NCBI GenBank assembly: GCA_017311185.1
Contig: JAESUZ010004141.1
Span: 1 to 64,000 of the forward strand
Source of the DNA: Proteles cristata cristata
Taxonomy: Eukaryota; Chordata; Mammalia; Carnivora; Hyaenidae
Length of the DNA stretch: 64,000 bases
Reading direction: 5' to 3'
The translations under genes and the position numbers were made by a program. A model generated the notes under the pieces. That model was not told the origin of the DNA and made no database searches. It worked only from the letters and a program-made list of their open reading frames with translations. Below, piece after piece: positions 35,071 to 46,275 of the stretch; within the stretch, counting starts at the first letter, position 1, and every line of letters starts with the position of its first letter.

Positions 35071-35700
35071 ACTATCAGACAAAATGACATCTGGATGGTA
35101 TTTTCTGGTGAATAAAATATGTTCACTTCACAGGGAAAGGGGGTGTAATTTAGTAGCTCCCTGAAACTACCAGAAATTATATACAGTGAATTCTCATTCA
35201 TCTCAGGATAATCCAGAGCATTGGAAGAATGACCTGTGACCTTGATGGAGGTTTAGCTTTCTGTGAGAATGATCCTTCAGCCTGTGTTATTGCATCTCAC
35301 AAGGGTAATGGAGGAGGGTGGGGAGAGTCAGGCAGAGGGAAACCTAATGAGAGGGACTTCTGAAGCTGTCTGAACATGTATGAGGAAAACCCATTCCCGG
35401 CCGGACAGTTTCCAGGCCCCCTCCACCTTCAGACTGACATCTTTGTGGGCTAGCACCATGTAGCTCTACTCCTGCATCCCGTCCAGTGTGCTTTCTACAC
35501 GTTTCTGCCAGCAGGCTGCTCACAACGAATGCCAGACGAATCACTCTCGGGCCTGGAGTTTAAGTCTTTCTTTTGTCTCCTACCTTTGGAAAAACAAGTG
35601 TGTCGCTGGATTGTGTTTAGCTTTTAGGAAGTAGTGAGGTGAAACATCACCTCTGCATTAACCCAGGTCAAGGAGCTGTTATATAGAAAATTGACTAGGT
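35071..35700. other. Unassigned sequence
   Basis: No repeat or gene recognised. Confidence 0.4.
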
Positions 35701-35889
35701 GGGGGCGCCTGAGTGGCTCAGTCAGTTAAGCGTCCGACTTTGGCTCAGGTCATGATCTCACCGTTCCCAAGTCTGAGCCCCGCATTGGGCTCTGTGCTGA
35801 CAGTTCAGAGCCTGGAGCCTGCTTCGGATTCTGTGTCTCCCTCTCCCCCACTTACACTCTGTCTTTCTCAAAAATAAACATTAAAAAAG
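35701..35889 (+). mobile_element. CanSINE
   Basis: Begins 'gggggcgcctgagtggctca' and ends in 'aataaacattaaaaaa'. The flanking repeats 'ttgactaggt' (35691-35700) and 'ttgactaact' (about 35891-35900) are imperfect. The CT-rich section is short. Confidence 0.92.
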
Positions 35890-35979
35890 TTTGACTAACT
35901 GGCACCAAAGTCATCAATGTCATTAATATAACAAAAATAATAAGTTCCTATCTACCTGTTGTTGCTCCTGCAAATCTTT

Positions 35980-36190
35980 TTTAAAAAATTTTTTAATGTT
36001 TATTTATTTTTGGGAAATAGAGCATGAGTGGGGTAGGGTAGCGAAAGAGGGAGACCCAGAATCCGAAGCAGGCTCCAAGCTCTGAGCTGTCAGCACAGAG
36101 CCCAACACGGGGCTTGAACCCACAAACGGTGAGATTATGACCTGAGCCAAAGTCAGGCGCTCAACTGACTGAGCCACCCAGGCACCTCAA
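35980..36190 (-). mobile_element. CanSINE (antisense) with target duplication
   Basis: The inverted full-length copy is flanked by 'ctcctgcaaatcttt' (35965-35979) and 'ctcttgtaaatcttt' (36191-36205). It lies less than 100 bp from the plus-oriented SINE, making a potential inverted pair. Confidence 0.93.
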
Positions 36191-36229
36191 CTCTTGTAAA
36201 TCTTTGACCGTCTTGCAAATAAGCCTGGG

Positions 36230-36470
36230 AGGGGAGACCATGTGCAGAGGCCTCGGTCAGCCCGGGTGTCCCAGACAAAGCTATCATAAAACAGCAGCCC
36301 CAGTGGCCCCACCAGCTGACTGCTGGCCCGTAAGTAACCCGGCTGAGACCGGCCAAGCCCGGCCTCGACAGGAAGACTGCCCAAGTGAGCCCGTTCTGCA
36401 GAACTGTGGGGTCAACAGATGACTGTTGTGTCAAGCCACTAAATTTTAGGATGGTTTGTCCCCCCAGGAT
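36230..36470 (+). mobile_element. MaLR/ERVL-type LTR fragment
   Basis: The 3' part 'tgttgtgtcaagccactaaa' followed by 'ttttaggatggtttgt' is typical of MLT-type LTR ends, and 'gagaccatgtgcagaggcc' upstream fits too. Left and right ends are not resolved and no internal viral sequence is seen. Confidence 0.45.
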
Positions 36471-37632
36471 AGCCAGCAAATACAAGGGCACTTGAGCAGC
36501 CTGGGCCCTGCGTAGCTACAGCACCATCGGCCCTGCCAGTCTTCGGGGACTGGTGCGTTGAGATCCAGAGCGGACAAGATAGTGGAGGGCCCAGTTCCGG
36601 TGTAGCAGCTGTGACATAACACTCTGGGGACAGTTGGTGAGGCTGCTGTTTCCCCAGGTTCCTCGTCGCAGGGTCTGTTGTCCTGCAGAATGTTCCAGTT
36701 ATATAAACCCTGACCCATCAATACCGACCACTCTGCTGCCCTTTCTGCCTGGGTTCTCCTATCAGGTCACAACCCCAGCTTCCTATCTCCTCTCCCCACG
36801 CCCAGCCCAAGGAAGCCATTTGTGGGTAAACGTGATCATTTCATCAGCCCCACCCCGGGTCTGTAGAATACTATACATCTGTCAAAATCATCTTGGGCCA
36901 CATTTTAGAAAGCTTGCCTAGAAATCATTAAGGATTTTGATTTCATTTCTCCTCTAAGATCCCCCAGGGAGCGTGTTTTGTCTCTGTGTAATGAGCTGTT
37001 GATGCTCCTGACGGGATGCCATAATCGAAATGATCTATACATGATTCTGTGTCTCACTCTGCTGTGAATTCCTCAAAATTAGAGGCTATACCGTACTTAT
37101 CTTTGAAATCTCCATGCTTATTGTGATGCCGAACATATAATGAATTCTCTATATATTGCATGGGATGAATGAAATTGGTAAATCTGTGAAGCATGTGCTC
37201 TGGGCAGGCCCAAGGTCCTACTGATTCAGTGACAGGGCCAAATGGGAGCATGCTGGACTCCTTTTTGAACAACAGATTTCTGCCCTTTGAGCCCCTTTGA
37301 AATATCAGCAGTTTCCCTGGTTTCTTTTGGCTCATGAGATTTTGCCTTCTGGCTCACCCTGGTTTGCGGAATCTTAACTTACATGTCGTAAAATCCAACG
37401 TAGAGATTTGTGATTTACCTCATTAGTGCTACAAAAATGAAGATTAAGGGTGAAGGGAAAATAAATTGAGAGAAACATCTGAAGACCTCTGGGCGTAGGT
37501 AAAGGGAGAACTGTGGTTATTCTAAGGAGTCCTGTGCTAGATGTTTCTTTCTCCATGAAGCCAATCCTTGACACCTCACTTAAAATAGCCACTTGCCGTG
37601 CTAACTTCCGGCAGTCCGAATTCTGCTCATTC
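36471..37632. other. Unassigned sequence
   Basis: About 1.1 kb, no recognised feature. Confidence 0.4.
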
Positions 37633-37645
37633 TGCTCTATTTTTT

Positions 37646-38004
37646 ATTTTATTTTTATTTATTTTTTTCTTAAATAGCTTATTGTCAAGTTGGCTTCCAT
37701 ATAACACCCAGTGCTCATCCCAACAAGTGCCCTCCTCCATGCCCATCACCCTCCTTCCCCTCTACCTGACCTTCATCAGCTCTCAGTTTGTTCTGAACAT
37801 TCAAGAGTCTCTCACGGTTTGCCTCCCTCCCTCTCCCCCACCATTTCCCCCCTTCTTCTCCCCCATGGTCCTCCGTTAAGTTCCTCCTAATCCTCCTATA
37901 TGTGCAAACATATGGTATTTGTCCTTCTCTGCCTGACTTATTTCGCTCAGCATAACACCCGCAAGGTCCATCCATGTTGCTACACATGACCAGATTTCAT
38001 TCGT
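37646..38004 (-). mobile_element. Felid-type LINE-1 3' UTR (antisense)
   Basis: After a T-rich stretch (the poly(A) tail) comes 'ttgtcaagttggcttccata', 'acacccagtgctcatcccaa', 'atatgtgcaaacatatggta' and 'gtccatccatgttgctacac', a carnivore L1 3' end in antisense. The target duplication 'tgctctatttttt' lies at 37633-37645 and 38005-38017. The element is 5'-truncated with no ORF. Confidence 0.9.
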
Positions 38005-38036
38005 TGCTCTATTTTTTTAAAAAAGTATTTATTGTC

Positions 38037-38210
38037 AGGGCACTTGGGTGGCTCAGTCAGCTGAGTGTCCAACTCTTGATTTTGGCTCAGGTCATGATCT
38101 CAGGATCTGGAGATTGAGCCCCACATCAGGCTGAGAGTGGAGCCTGCCTGAGATTCTCTCCCTTCCCTCTTCCCCTGTACCTCCCCGCTTGTCCCCTCAC
38201 CAAGATTTTA
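38037..38210 (+). mobile_element. Older CanSINE subfamily member
   Basis: Has 'aactcttgattttggctcag' and 'ggctgagagtggagcctgcc', features of an older carnivore-wide subfamily. Flanked by 'aaaagtatttattgtc' (38021-38036) and 'aaaagtaattattgtc' (38211-38226), one mismatch. Confidence 0.92.
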
Positions 38211-38305
38211 AAAAGTAATTATTGTCTTCAAAGATACCATAAGAATGCTTGTCAAAGAGGTACTCAAAAAACACCTGCTCTATAAATGAATATATCCATG
38301 GTCCT

Positions 38306-38702
38306 TGTGGTGGGCTGAATTCTAAGATAACCTCCCAGAGTCTCAACTCCTGGTAAGCATACTCTGTGTAATCACCTCCCCTTGAGTGTGGGCAGGCCTG
38401 TGAATAGGTATCCCTCCCTACTCTCATGATTAGGTTACACTATATGGCAAAGGTGAAGAGATTTTACAGATGTGATTAAGGCCCCTAAACTGATCAGAAG
38501 AGATTATCCTGGGAGAGCCTGACCTAATCAGGAACTGAATTCTGCCAACAGCCTATGAGCTCAAAAGAGAAGCTGTCTCAGATAAGATTACAGTCTCAGC
38601 CAGCACCTTGACTGTAGCCTTGTGAGACCCTGAGAAGGAGACCCACTTCGGCTGTGCCTGGACTCCTGATCCCCAGAACTCTCAGATAATAAATGTATAT
38701 TT
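38306..38702 (+). mobile_element. MaLR-like LTR, left part
   Basis: Begins 'tgtggtgggctgaattctaa' and includes 'ccccttgagtgtgggcagg', 'gattatcctgggagagcctg', 'gccttgtgagaccctgagaa' and the poly(A) signal region 'gataataaatgta'. This is the order of an ancient ERVL-MaLR-type LTR. No internal viral genes are present. An L1 insertion splits it. Confidence 0.65.
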
Positions 38703-38840
38703 GGGGTATTTTTTTTTAACCTCTCAATAATTGCTTTACTATTTTCTAAAGCATAATTAACACATAGTGTTATATTAATTTCAGATACAATACAATGACT
38801 TGACAATTCTGTGAGTTCCTCGGTGCTCATCACAAGAAGC
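38703..38840 (-). mobile_element. LINE-1 3' end inside LTR (antisense)
   Basis: The T run at 38709-38717 is followed by 'taaagcataattaacacata', 'gttatattaatttcagatac' and 'gtgctcatcacaagaag', an antisense L1 3' end. Only about 135 bp remain. Confidence 0.75.
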
Positions 38841-38880
38841 ATATGTTGTGTTAAGTGTGAAGTTTGTATTTGAACTCACG
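38841..38880 (+). mobile_element. MaLR-like LTR, right part
   Basis: 'atatgttgtgttaagtgtga' with 'agtttgtatt' continues the LTR 3' end (consensus: tgttgttttaagccactaagtttgtgg). The exact end is not seen. Confidence 0.5.
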
Positions 38881-39492
38881 GGTTGTTGAAGAGAGAGTCC
38901 AGAGGAACCAAACAACTCCTTGTACCTTTCTCCCAGGTAAGAAGCCTACAGCTCCATGTACCAGTCCCTCTCTTTGTGTTTTTAATCTGCTCCTCACCAC
39001 TAGTCCCTTTTCTTCAACCTACAAATAGACCCCCCCAAGTCAGGAACCCCGCTGGCTACCAGGCACAGATCCTCCTGAATTTCTGGGGAGCAACTCAAGT
39101 GGAACCCATCCAACGTGGAGTTCATCAGGCGCTACTTCCCCACCTGCATCTATCTCTCCCAGACCTGTTCTGTACCAATATATACACACACTCAGTTTAA
39201 TAACCTTTCCTTGCAAGCAGAAGTTCATATAAATGACTCTTAATTCTCACTATTATTAATGTCAAAGTAACATGTTTTCCATTAATGGAAAAGTCACCTC
39301 AAGCATTAAGCTGGTGATATTGATAACATAAATAATATTATGTAGATAACTGTAAACTCTGCAATTACACTAATAAAATGTAAAATTTCTAAAGCGACTA
39401 GAAACTTGGAAAGAGCTCACACATCAGCTGTCTCTATACCTCGCTGGTTCTTGATTATTATGAAAATTATCTCAAACCAGTAGTAGCACTCA
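38881..39492. other. Unassigned sequence
   Basis: No recognised repeat or gene. Becomes AT-rich to the right. Confidence 0.4.
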
Positions 39493-39503
39493 TCATGTTT
39501 TTA

Positions 39504-39730
39504 TTTTTATTTTTTAAATTAAATTAATTTTTATTTATTTTGAGAGGCAGAGAGAGATACAGCATGAGTAGGGAGGGGTAGAGAGAGAGGGAGACACAGA
39601 ATCTGAAGCAGGCTCCAGGCTCTGAGCTGTCAGCACAGAGTCCGACATGGCGCTGGAACCCACAGACTGTGAAATCATGACCTGAGCTGAAGTTGGATAC
39701 TTAACTGACTGAGCCACCCAGGTGCCCCTG
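39504..39730 (-). mobile_element. CanSINE (antisense) with exact target duplication
   Basis: The full-length inverted copy lies between two exact copies of 'tcatgttttta' at 39493-39503 and 39731-39741. The head reads 'gagccacccaggtgcccc'. Confidence 0.94.
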
Positions 39731-39756
39731 TCATGTTTTTAAAAATCAGGGTAAGG

Positions 39757-39943
39757 GGCTTCTGGGTGGCCCAGTCGGTGAAGCGTGGTCTGAGTCTTGA
39801 TATCAACTCAGACCACAGGGATCAGTCTCTGCACTGGGCATGGAGCTTGCTTGGAATTTCCCACCCTCCCCTCTCTCTGTCTTCTGCTCCTTCCTCACTT
39901 GCACGTGTGCACTCTCTCCGTCAAGAAAAATATCAATAATATA
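39757..39943 (+). mobile_element. Older CanSINE
   Basis: Head 'aggggcttctgggtggccca', then 'gtctctgcactgggcatgga' and a CT-rich section. It lacks the felid 'tgacagctcagagcc' block, so it belongs to an older subfamily. It sits between two inverted SINEs. Confidence 0.75.
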
Positions 39944-39958
39944 TGAAGGGAGATTTAT

Positions 39959-40184
39959 TTATTTATTTATTTATTTTTAATGTTTTTATTTATTTCTAAG
40001 AGATAGAGAGAGATACAGCGTGAGCAGGGGAGGCCCAGAGAGAGGGAGCCACAGACTGAAACAGGCTCCAGGCTCTGAGCTGGCAGTCAGCACAGAGCCC
40101 AACGCGGGGCTCGAACCCACGAACCACGAGATCATGACCTAAGTGAAAGTCGGACGCTTAACCGACTAAGCCACCCAGGCGCCC
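39959..40184 (-). mobile_element. Young CanSINE (antisense) with exact 15-bp target duplication
   Basis: 'tgaagggagatttat' occurs without mismatch at 39944-39958 and 40185-40199. CpGs are well kept ('gtcggacgcttaaccgac', 'aacgcggggctcgaacc'). It contains the diagnostic 'ctggcagtcagcac' and 'aagtgaaagtcgg', as in the copies at 28771 and 46276. A (TTTA)n run lies at its tail. Confidence 0.97.
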
Positions 40185-40279
40185 TGAAGGGAGATTTATA
40201 AATATAAAAAGTATACTTGGATGTAATAAAATAGTACACTGAAGCACACTGAGCTGAAACGTCTAAAATTGGTGTTCAT

Positions 40280-40395
40280 CTCCTGGTCTGTAAGCTCTGT
40301 GAGAGCAGGACAGTTATCTAGTTCACTCCTCTCTTCATCATGAGCACCTAATATACTGCTGGGTGCATAATGAATATTCAACAAATATTCATTAA
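40280..40395 (+). mobile_element. L2 3'-end fragment
   Basis: 'gtaagctctgtgagagcagg', 'gagcacctaatatactgctg' and 'caacaaatattcattaaac' match the sense L2 terminus. Confidence 0.65.
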
Positions 40396-41019
40396 ACTAA
40401 CAAATCAGTGTGAGAATTTGATGTAATAGTTAGGGTAGAGTAATCTCTACTGATGCTTACTTTTTAGTCCCATAACAATACTGAGGAGGTGAAAATCCTC
40501 TGCAAAGTCACTTGAGGACCCAGGCTATTAGAAACTCTGTTACCTTCACCCTGTAGCTTTGATCAATGCCATGGAAGTTGTCTTCATTCCAAGCAGCCAG
40601 AGGAGGAAATAGAGTTTGGAGGATGGCCTCCTGAAGTTTCTGGGTCAAGCTTGAAATCAGTGTACATCGCTTCTGCCCACATTCCAGGGGCTAGAACTAA
40701 CCACAGGGTCACAGATCACTGTAATGGAAGCTAGGACATGGAATCCAGCAATGTGCCCAGAAAGAAGAGGAGATCATGAATTCTGGGGATTGTGTGATGG
40801 CACGTGTGATGTTCTACACCTGTGAGTAGGCCACAACTAGACCCCATCTGATCTTCTTAAAGCAAAATATCTCTCCCCACCTTAAAAACAATTAGGTGCA
40901 CACACTCTCCTCCACTTGTATGAGCAAAAACATGTAAAGAGAACACATGTGTAACGAAGAATGAGGTTATTCTTCGTATTGATTTATGTGCTGTCACTTA
41001 GCCCGCCTTCAGAATTAAA
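40396..41019. other. Unassigned sequence
   Basis: Nothing recognised. Confidence 0.4.
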
Positions 41020-41800
41020 TCTTGGGGCCATCATCAAGTCCTCCTTCTAGCTCATCTCAACATCCTTAGAGCTGCTGTGTCACTCGTGTATCCTGTTCCA
41101 CCTCAGCGTTAGGACTTACTTCCAACTTCTTCTAACTCTGCTGTTTACCCCTTCTTGTAAGACCAGACCATTAACTTTAAGAGAGTCTCCTGAGTGCAAT
41201 TGATTAAACATCTTTCTTCCATGTGTATGACTAAATAACAAAAACTCTTCTTGGCCTTCTTGGAATTCATAGATAAAATCCAAAAACTCTAGCTTAGCAC
41301 AAAGGCTAGCCTCCAAGTGCCTTTGTAGACCCCCTCCCTCCTGTGGCTCTCTCCTGCAGTTCAAGATCCCGCCATCAAGGCCTTGTCAAATTCCAGTCAG
41401 TATTAGGCCCACCACCCTATGCCGTATCAGTTTCTGACTCTGGGTGCTCTTTGTACAAGCTTTGCACCTGACTAACATCTCTCCCCTGCTTACTTCCTAA
41501 ATTACCTTTATTATAAGAAACCAGCAGCAGGATATTACTTCTTCTATGAAGACTTTTTATAAATATCACAGGCAGACTTGACTGATCATCCTCTGTTATC
41601 TACAGTACTTTGCTCAATTTTCTGAAATGGCATCCACTGTATTAGATTGTACCATGAGCTACCTATAGGTTTACCCTCATAAGACTGCCAGCTCAATCCA
41701 GGAATGGCTGTGTCTTACCTGATTTGATATCCTGAACACCTACAGTATCTTGTGGTATCTTATGGATACCCACTTATTTCTTCAAAAGAATGAAAATTCA
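41020..41800 (+). mobile_element. L2 fragment (long)
   Basis: Sense L2 order over about 780 bp: 'cttggggccatcatcaagtc', 'gataaaatccaaaaactcta', 'tctatgaagactttttataa' and 'ccaggaatggctgtgtctta'. Coding capacity is lost. Borders are approximate. Confidence 0.6.
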
Positions 41801-42639
41801 AAGTGAGATGATTGTCTAAGTAAAGCTTTCTCGTGGAGGTAGAGGGCCATTCCAAAATTGAGAATATGGACAATTTTCTAGAGTGGGAATGCATTCATTC
41901 TCTTTGTGATTCTCAAGAAATCATCCTTCCTGTCATCATCATCATCCATCCAGCTTCTGCCCACCCTCCCCCAACATGTACACCCCCATACTCTCTTTGC
42001 TGTATCTCAGGAATGCAGCAACCAGATTACCCAATTTTACAAGATTATCTTATTTCTCAAGAAGTTCACCAAGTGTCCCAAAACTTCCTGCTGAAGCAAC
42101 ATATGTTTCATCTTTGGGCCTTTTAGACAATTTGGTCACTACTTAAAGCCACAAATGAGTCTTGCTGAGATTCCTGTAAGCCAGACGAGGTCAAAATGGC
42201 ACAGAGCTCAAAAGTAATGTTGCTATATCATCCTAGTACGTGCCCCTGGTGAGCAATAACACTTCTAAAGGTTGATTTTCAGCTCTGACTCAGAAACAAG
42301 GCTCTGATCTGGGGATAGGAGTGAGTGAGACATGGGGGCTTGTTTTTCATAAACATTCCCTGCTCTTTGTACATCTGATAAGCTGTTCGGTACATGTTCA
42401 GACTGTCTGACTGTCTGATCTCTGCTTTTCCTTCCCACTTGAGCCTGTGACCTCTACACAGTCTATGGGGCCATCAGCCTTTCTGAAACCCAAGACCCTC
42501 CCAGCCTACTAGTTATGATTTAAAAACTTTTTAATGAAGCACAGATGATTTTCTTTTAGGAAATTCTTTGGGGACCATTAAACTCCCTTTTGCTTTGTTT
42601 CTTTTCTATGTGTGATGAAGCATACATTGGCTCTTTACA
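41801..42639. other. Unassigned sequence
   Basis: A short (CAT)n patch at about 41933-41950; otherwise nothing recognised. Confidence 0.4.
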
Positions 42640-42800
42640 CATTTCATTTCTAAGTTTAATATGGTCAGCATCAGGACTATAGTTTACTTTTATAGATGAG
42701 GAAACGAAGGCTGAAGAGTCTTATTCCCAAGGCCACACAGCTACGGGATAAGTGAGCAACTGAGCCCGGAATCCAAACCCAGTCCTATAGAACTAAAAGC
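42640..42800 (-). mobile_element. MIR SINE (antisense)
   Basis: 'agatgaggaaacgaaggctg', 'cccaaggccacacagctacg' and 'ccggaatccaaacccagtcc' make one of the best-preserved MIRs in the window. Confidence 0.85.
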
Positions 42801-43578
42801 TTTGCCATTCTGCAAAGGGCTCATGCTATTTTGACTTTGCCATTTTGAAGCCAGGGATATTTTGATGGGGCTCACAGGCTGAGGAACAGGGCAAGGCTTA
42901 GGCCTAAGGTCGGGGATACGTCAAGGATTTCTTTTGAGAACGTTATTAAGTAATAAAAAGCAGTGTTTTGATAATTTTCTATGCCATTCCAATATGGCTC
43001 CATCAAAATGCTTTGTGCTGCGAATCCGCTACCATCTGGATCACAGGGCACACATGGTACTGAAGCTGGAAAGACCCATTTGGAAATGACTTATTTCAGC
43101 CCCTTCCTGCTCCTGCAGAGAAGAGTGGGGAAGAGCTCTGCCAGAGGTTAGGAGGGCAGTTAGTGAGAGAGCCTGGGCAGGAGCTGGGCTTCCTGACACA
43201 CTCGCTCAAGGCTCCACACACCCCTTGCTCACATACCAAGCTCAGCTCACACCGATGGCCTCATTCTGAACCGGCTCACCGTAAACCATCTCCGGAAGCA
43301 TGTCCTGGGATTCATGCTCCACAGGACTTTCACCCTTATTTATGCAAGAGTCAAGATTAAAGTCCTACAAAGGCATAAAATTTAACTATGTTTAATTAAC
43401 TACTTTCATTAAAAAAAATAGATAAAGCTGAGGACATGGTTGAGAAGAGCAAAAATTAAGCAAACTCAGAAAAGTGAAGTGGAAAGTACAAAATACCTTT
43501 AAAAGTTTAATTGAAAGGTAGAAAAAAATTAAGTGAATAATAAGTAAAAAAATAATAAGTAAAAAAAAAAAATAAGGT
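42801..43578. other. Unassigned; AT-rich to the right
   Basis: No repeat or gene recognised. A-rich tracts lie at 43408-43420 and 43545-43573. Confidence 0.4.
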
Positions 43579-43793
43579 TGGGGCACCTGGGTGGCTCAGT
43601 GGGTTAAGCATCTGACTCTTGGTTTCAGCCCAGGTCATGATCTCACAGTTCATGAGTTCAAGCCCCACATCAGACCCTGCACTGACAGTGTGGAGCCTGC
43701 TTGGGATTCTCTTCCTGTCTCCCCCCCCCCCACCCATTCTCCCCCACCTTGCTCTCTCTGTCTCTCAAAAATAAATAAATACACTTTAAAAAT
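43579..43793 (+). mobile_element. Older CanSINE subfamily member
   Basis: Contains 'gactcttggtttcagcccag', the mark of the older carnivore-wide type, plus a long C run near 43720-43731. It ends in 'aaataaataaatacacttta'. Confidence 0.9.
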
Positions 43794-43806
43794 ACATTAA
43801 GGATAA

Positions 43807-43837
43807 TAACTCTCAAGACATTTAACTCTCAAGACAT
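43807..43837. repeat. Short tandem duplication
   Basis: 'taactctcaagacat' occurs twice in direct order with a 1-base spacer (T) between copies. No known element accounts for it. Confidence 0.75.
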
Positions 43838-43964
43838 AAAAAGATTAATAAACATGATTTTTTTGAAGGGTGGAAATTAAGAACAAATACAGTAAAGTAT
43901 TAAAACCAGAAATTTAAAGATTTCTAAAAAATACCAAAAAAATTGTTCTTTAAAAAAAAGAACA

Positions 43965-44180
43965 GGAGCTCCTGGGTGGTTCAGTTGGTTAAGCCTCCAA
44001 CTTGGGCTCAGGTCATGATCTCACGGTTTGTGAGTTTGAGCCCCTTGTCGGGCTCTGTGCTGACAGCTTGGAGCCTGGAGCCTGCTTTGGATTCTCTGTC
44101 TCCCTCCCTCTCTGCCCCTCCCCAGCTCATACTCTGTCTCTCAAAAATGAATAAACATTAAAAAATTAAAAAAAAAAAAC
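43965..44180 (+). mobile_element. CanSINE
   Basis: Head 'ggagctcctgggtggttcag', middle 'gggctctgtgctgacagctt', tail 'aatgaataaacattaaaaaa'. The A-rich surroundings hide any target duplication. Confidence 0.92.
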
Positions 44181-44485
44181 AAATAAACTTAGGTATTAAA
44201 ACTGGAAACTTAAAGATTTTTTTTAAAAATACAAAATAGGTAGTTGGATAAATTCTAAGCTGAAAATCCTTGACTGAAAACACACGTGGTCAACATGCTT
44301 TATGCAGAAGGCTAAGGAGTACAGAAATGAATCCTCTTCCTACCTGCACCAGGAATTCCAGAAGCTTCTGACAACCCAGTGCAGACGATAGCCACACCTG
44401 ACCTTGGAAGGCAGTTCTCCGCAGTCACTCGGTGATGCCCCTGCTGTCCAGAACCCTCTTATCCCTTCGAGCCGTCAGTCCCTGT
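44181..44485. other. Unassigned sequence
   Basis: Nothing recognised. Confidence 0.35.
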
Positions 44486-44489
44486 TCTG

Positions 44490-44700
44490 ATGAACTGGAT
44501 GACGGCTGTGTGCTATAGATTTGAATTAGGAAAGAGTTCTGGTCTGTCCGTCAACTTTGCCATAGCCTCGCCATGCCCCAGTGGCCTCCTACACAAATGG
44601 GCATAAGAGTGTCTAGCTGGCTGGAGATGGTTGCGAAGACCCGATGAGATCTCTTCAGTAGAACATTTAGTACAGTACCGATACGTCGTCAGTGCCTGGA
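44490..44700 (+). mobile_element. MIR SINE, diverged
   Basis: 'gatttgaattaggaaagagt', 'cagtggcctcctacacaaat' and 'gtacagtaccgatacgtcgt' then 'cagtgcctgg' loosely follow the sense MIR order. Confidence 0.4.
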
Positions 44701-45752
44701 CACTTTAGCCGTTTAGTTGTTTAGATGAACTGAGTGAGCTGAAGCCTCCATGCAGCAGGACCCCTGTAGATACTGTGTTCACCCTTGTGCACACCACGCA
44801 TAGGGCGGGACATGTAGTGGGAGGTCACATATTGATTCCTGATCTTTCCATTACTTCTCATCTCCTTTTTCTTCTTTATCTCGGTAAAAATACACACACA
44901 TTTATTTAACAACCACTGTGTCCCAGACACTTAAAGGGTAGAACAGTAATTGTAAAACCAAGGATTTTAAGCAGGATTGTGGTTGGTCAGGTCAGTTGTA
45001 TTTTAGGTCATGTGTAGAGCAGGTTAAAAAGCAGCAAACTTTGGTCGAAGCAAGTAACAAAGATGGTGTTGATGACAATAATGACCATGGACATAAAGAG
45101 GGAAAAGTGAATAAAAAGTGGATTCATGAGGCTTCATGAAGGAGTCCCAGAGATGGATTAAATCCAAGGAGTGAGAAAGCAGGAGTCTCCTCTCTCGCTT
45201 AATGTACAACTCTTTTGCTGTGTGATTGACGTGCTTTGTGAAGCCTCCTCCATTTCCCCCGCTTTTACCCAAACATCCTACTGCTGTGTTCTTCCTTTGC
45301 ATCAGCCATTATGGCTTGTGTTTCAGTAGATATGAAAAAGTTTTATTAAATCAAGTGGGGTAGAACGGAAAGCCAACCAGCCCAACAGGCATAGAGCTTT
45401 TTGGTTTGTGTTATTAAACTAAAGGTGAATCACATCTACTGCCTCAAAAACAACAACAACAAAAAAAAAGAAAGAAAGAAAGAAAAAAAAAGGAAGGAGA
45501 GAAGAAATGTAAAAGAAGAAAGTGAACCTTCAAATACCCTCTTAAGTGGGCTTTACACCATAAATGTCTGTATGTCTTTAAGAAGGAACCACCTAGACTA
45601 ATAAATCAAATACATGTTTGACTCTATTACATTTGTTTCTTGACAATTATAGTCAGTTAGCAAAAAGAACATTTGCAAAGAGAGAAAGGGTGTACCCTTC
45701 CCCTCTGGCACAACAAAAAAGAAAAATGTAATATTAAAAGTGGAAAGTACAT
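44701..45752. other. Mostly unassigned
   Basis: Possible L2 antisense end near 44895-44940 ('aacaaccactgtgtcccaga'). Contains the purine repeat listed separately. No gene seen. Confidence 0.35.
45446..45512. repeat. (CAA)n / (GAAA)n simple repeat
   Basis: 'caaaaacaacaacaacaaaa' then 'agaaagaaagaaagaaaaaa' and a GGAAGG-type end. The open frame of Lys, Glu and Arg across it is an artefact. Confidence 0.85.
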
Positions 45753-45767
45753 AAAGAATGTATAGAG

Positions 45768-45896
45768 GGGTGCCTGGGTGGCCCAGTCAGTTGAGCATCT
45801 GACTCTTGATTTCTGCTCAGATCATGATCTCATGGTTGTGGGATTGAGCCCTGCATCAGGCTCTTCACTGAGTCTGCCTAAGATTCTCTCTCTCCC
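45768..45896 (+). mobile_element. Older CanSINE, 5' part (host of nested insertion)
   Basis: 'gggtgcctgggtggcccagt' and 'tgactcttgatttctgctca' mark an older subfamily. It breaks at 'aagattctctctctccc' (45880-45896) where an L1 inserted. The outer target duplication is 'aaagaatgtatagag' at 45753-45767, matched by 'aaagaatgtacagaa' at 46640-46654. Confidence 0.92.
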
Positions 45897-46275
45897 ATAA
45901 AGATGTGGAATATTACTCACATAATACTATTCATAATGGAATATTACTCAGCAATCAAGAAGAATGAAATCTTGTCATTTGCAATATATGATTTCATTCA
46001 TATGTGGAATTTAAGAAACAGAGCAGGTGATCCTAAGGGAAGGAAAATAAGATAACAACAAGAGGGTGGCAAACTATAAAAGACTCAAGTACAGAGAACA
46101 AACTGGGGGTTGCTGGAGAGGAGGTAGGTGGGGGAATGGGCTAAATGGGTGAAGGATTTTGAGGAGTGCACTTGTTGGGATGCACACTGGGTGTTGCATG
46201 TAAGTGATGAATCACTGGATTCTCCTGAAACTAATACCACACTATATGTTAACTAACAAGAATTTAAATTTTAAA
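45897..46275 (+). mobile_element. LINE-1 3' UTR inserted in the SINE, left part
   Basis: Sense L1 text: 'tggaatattactcagcaatc', 'catatgtggaatttaagaaa', 'gggatgcacactgggtgttg' and 'gaaactaataccacactata'. It is 5'-truncated, with an internal deletion near 45990. Its own target duplication repeats the host SINE's 'aagattctctct...ccc' at 45880-45896 and 46539-46553. Confidence 0.93.
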
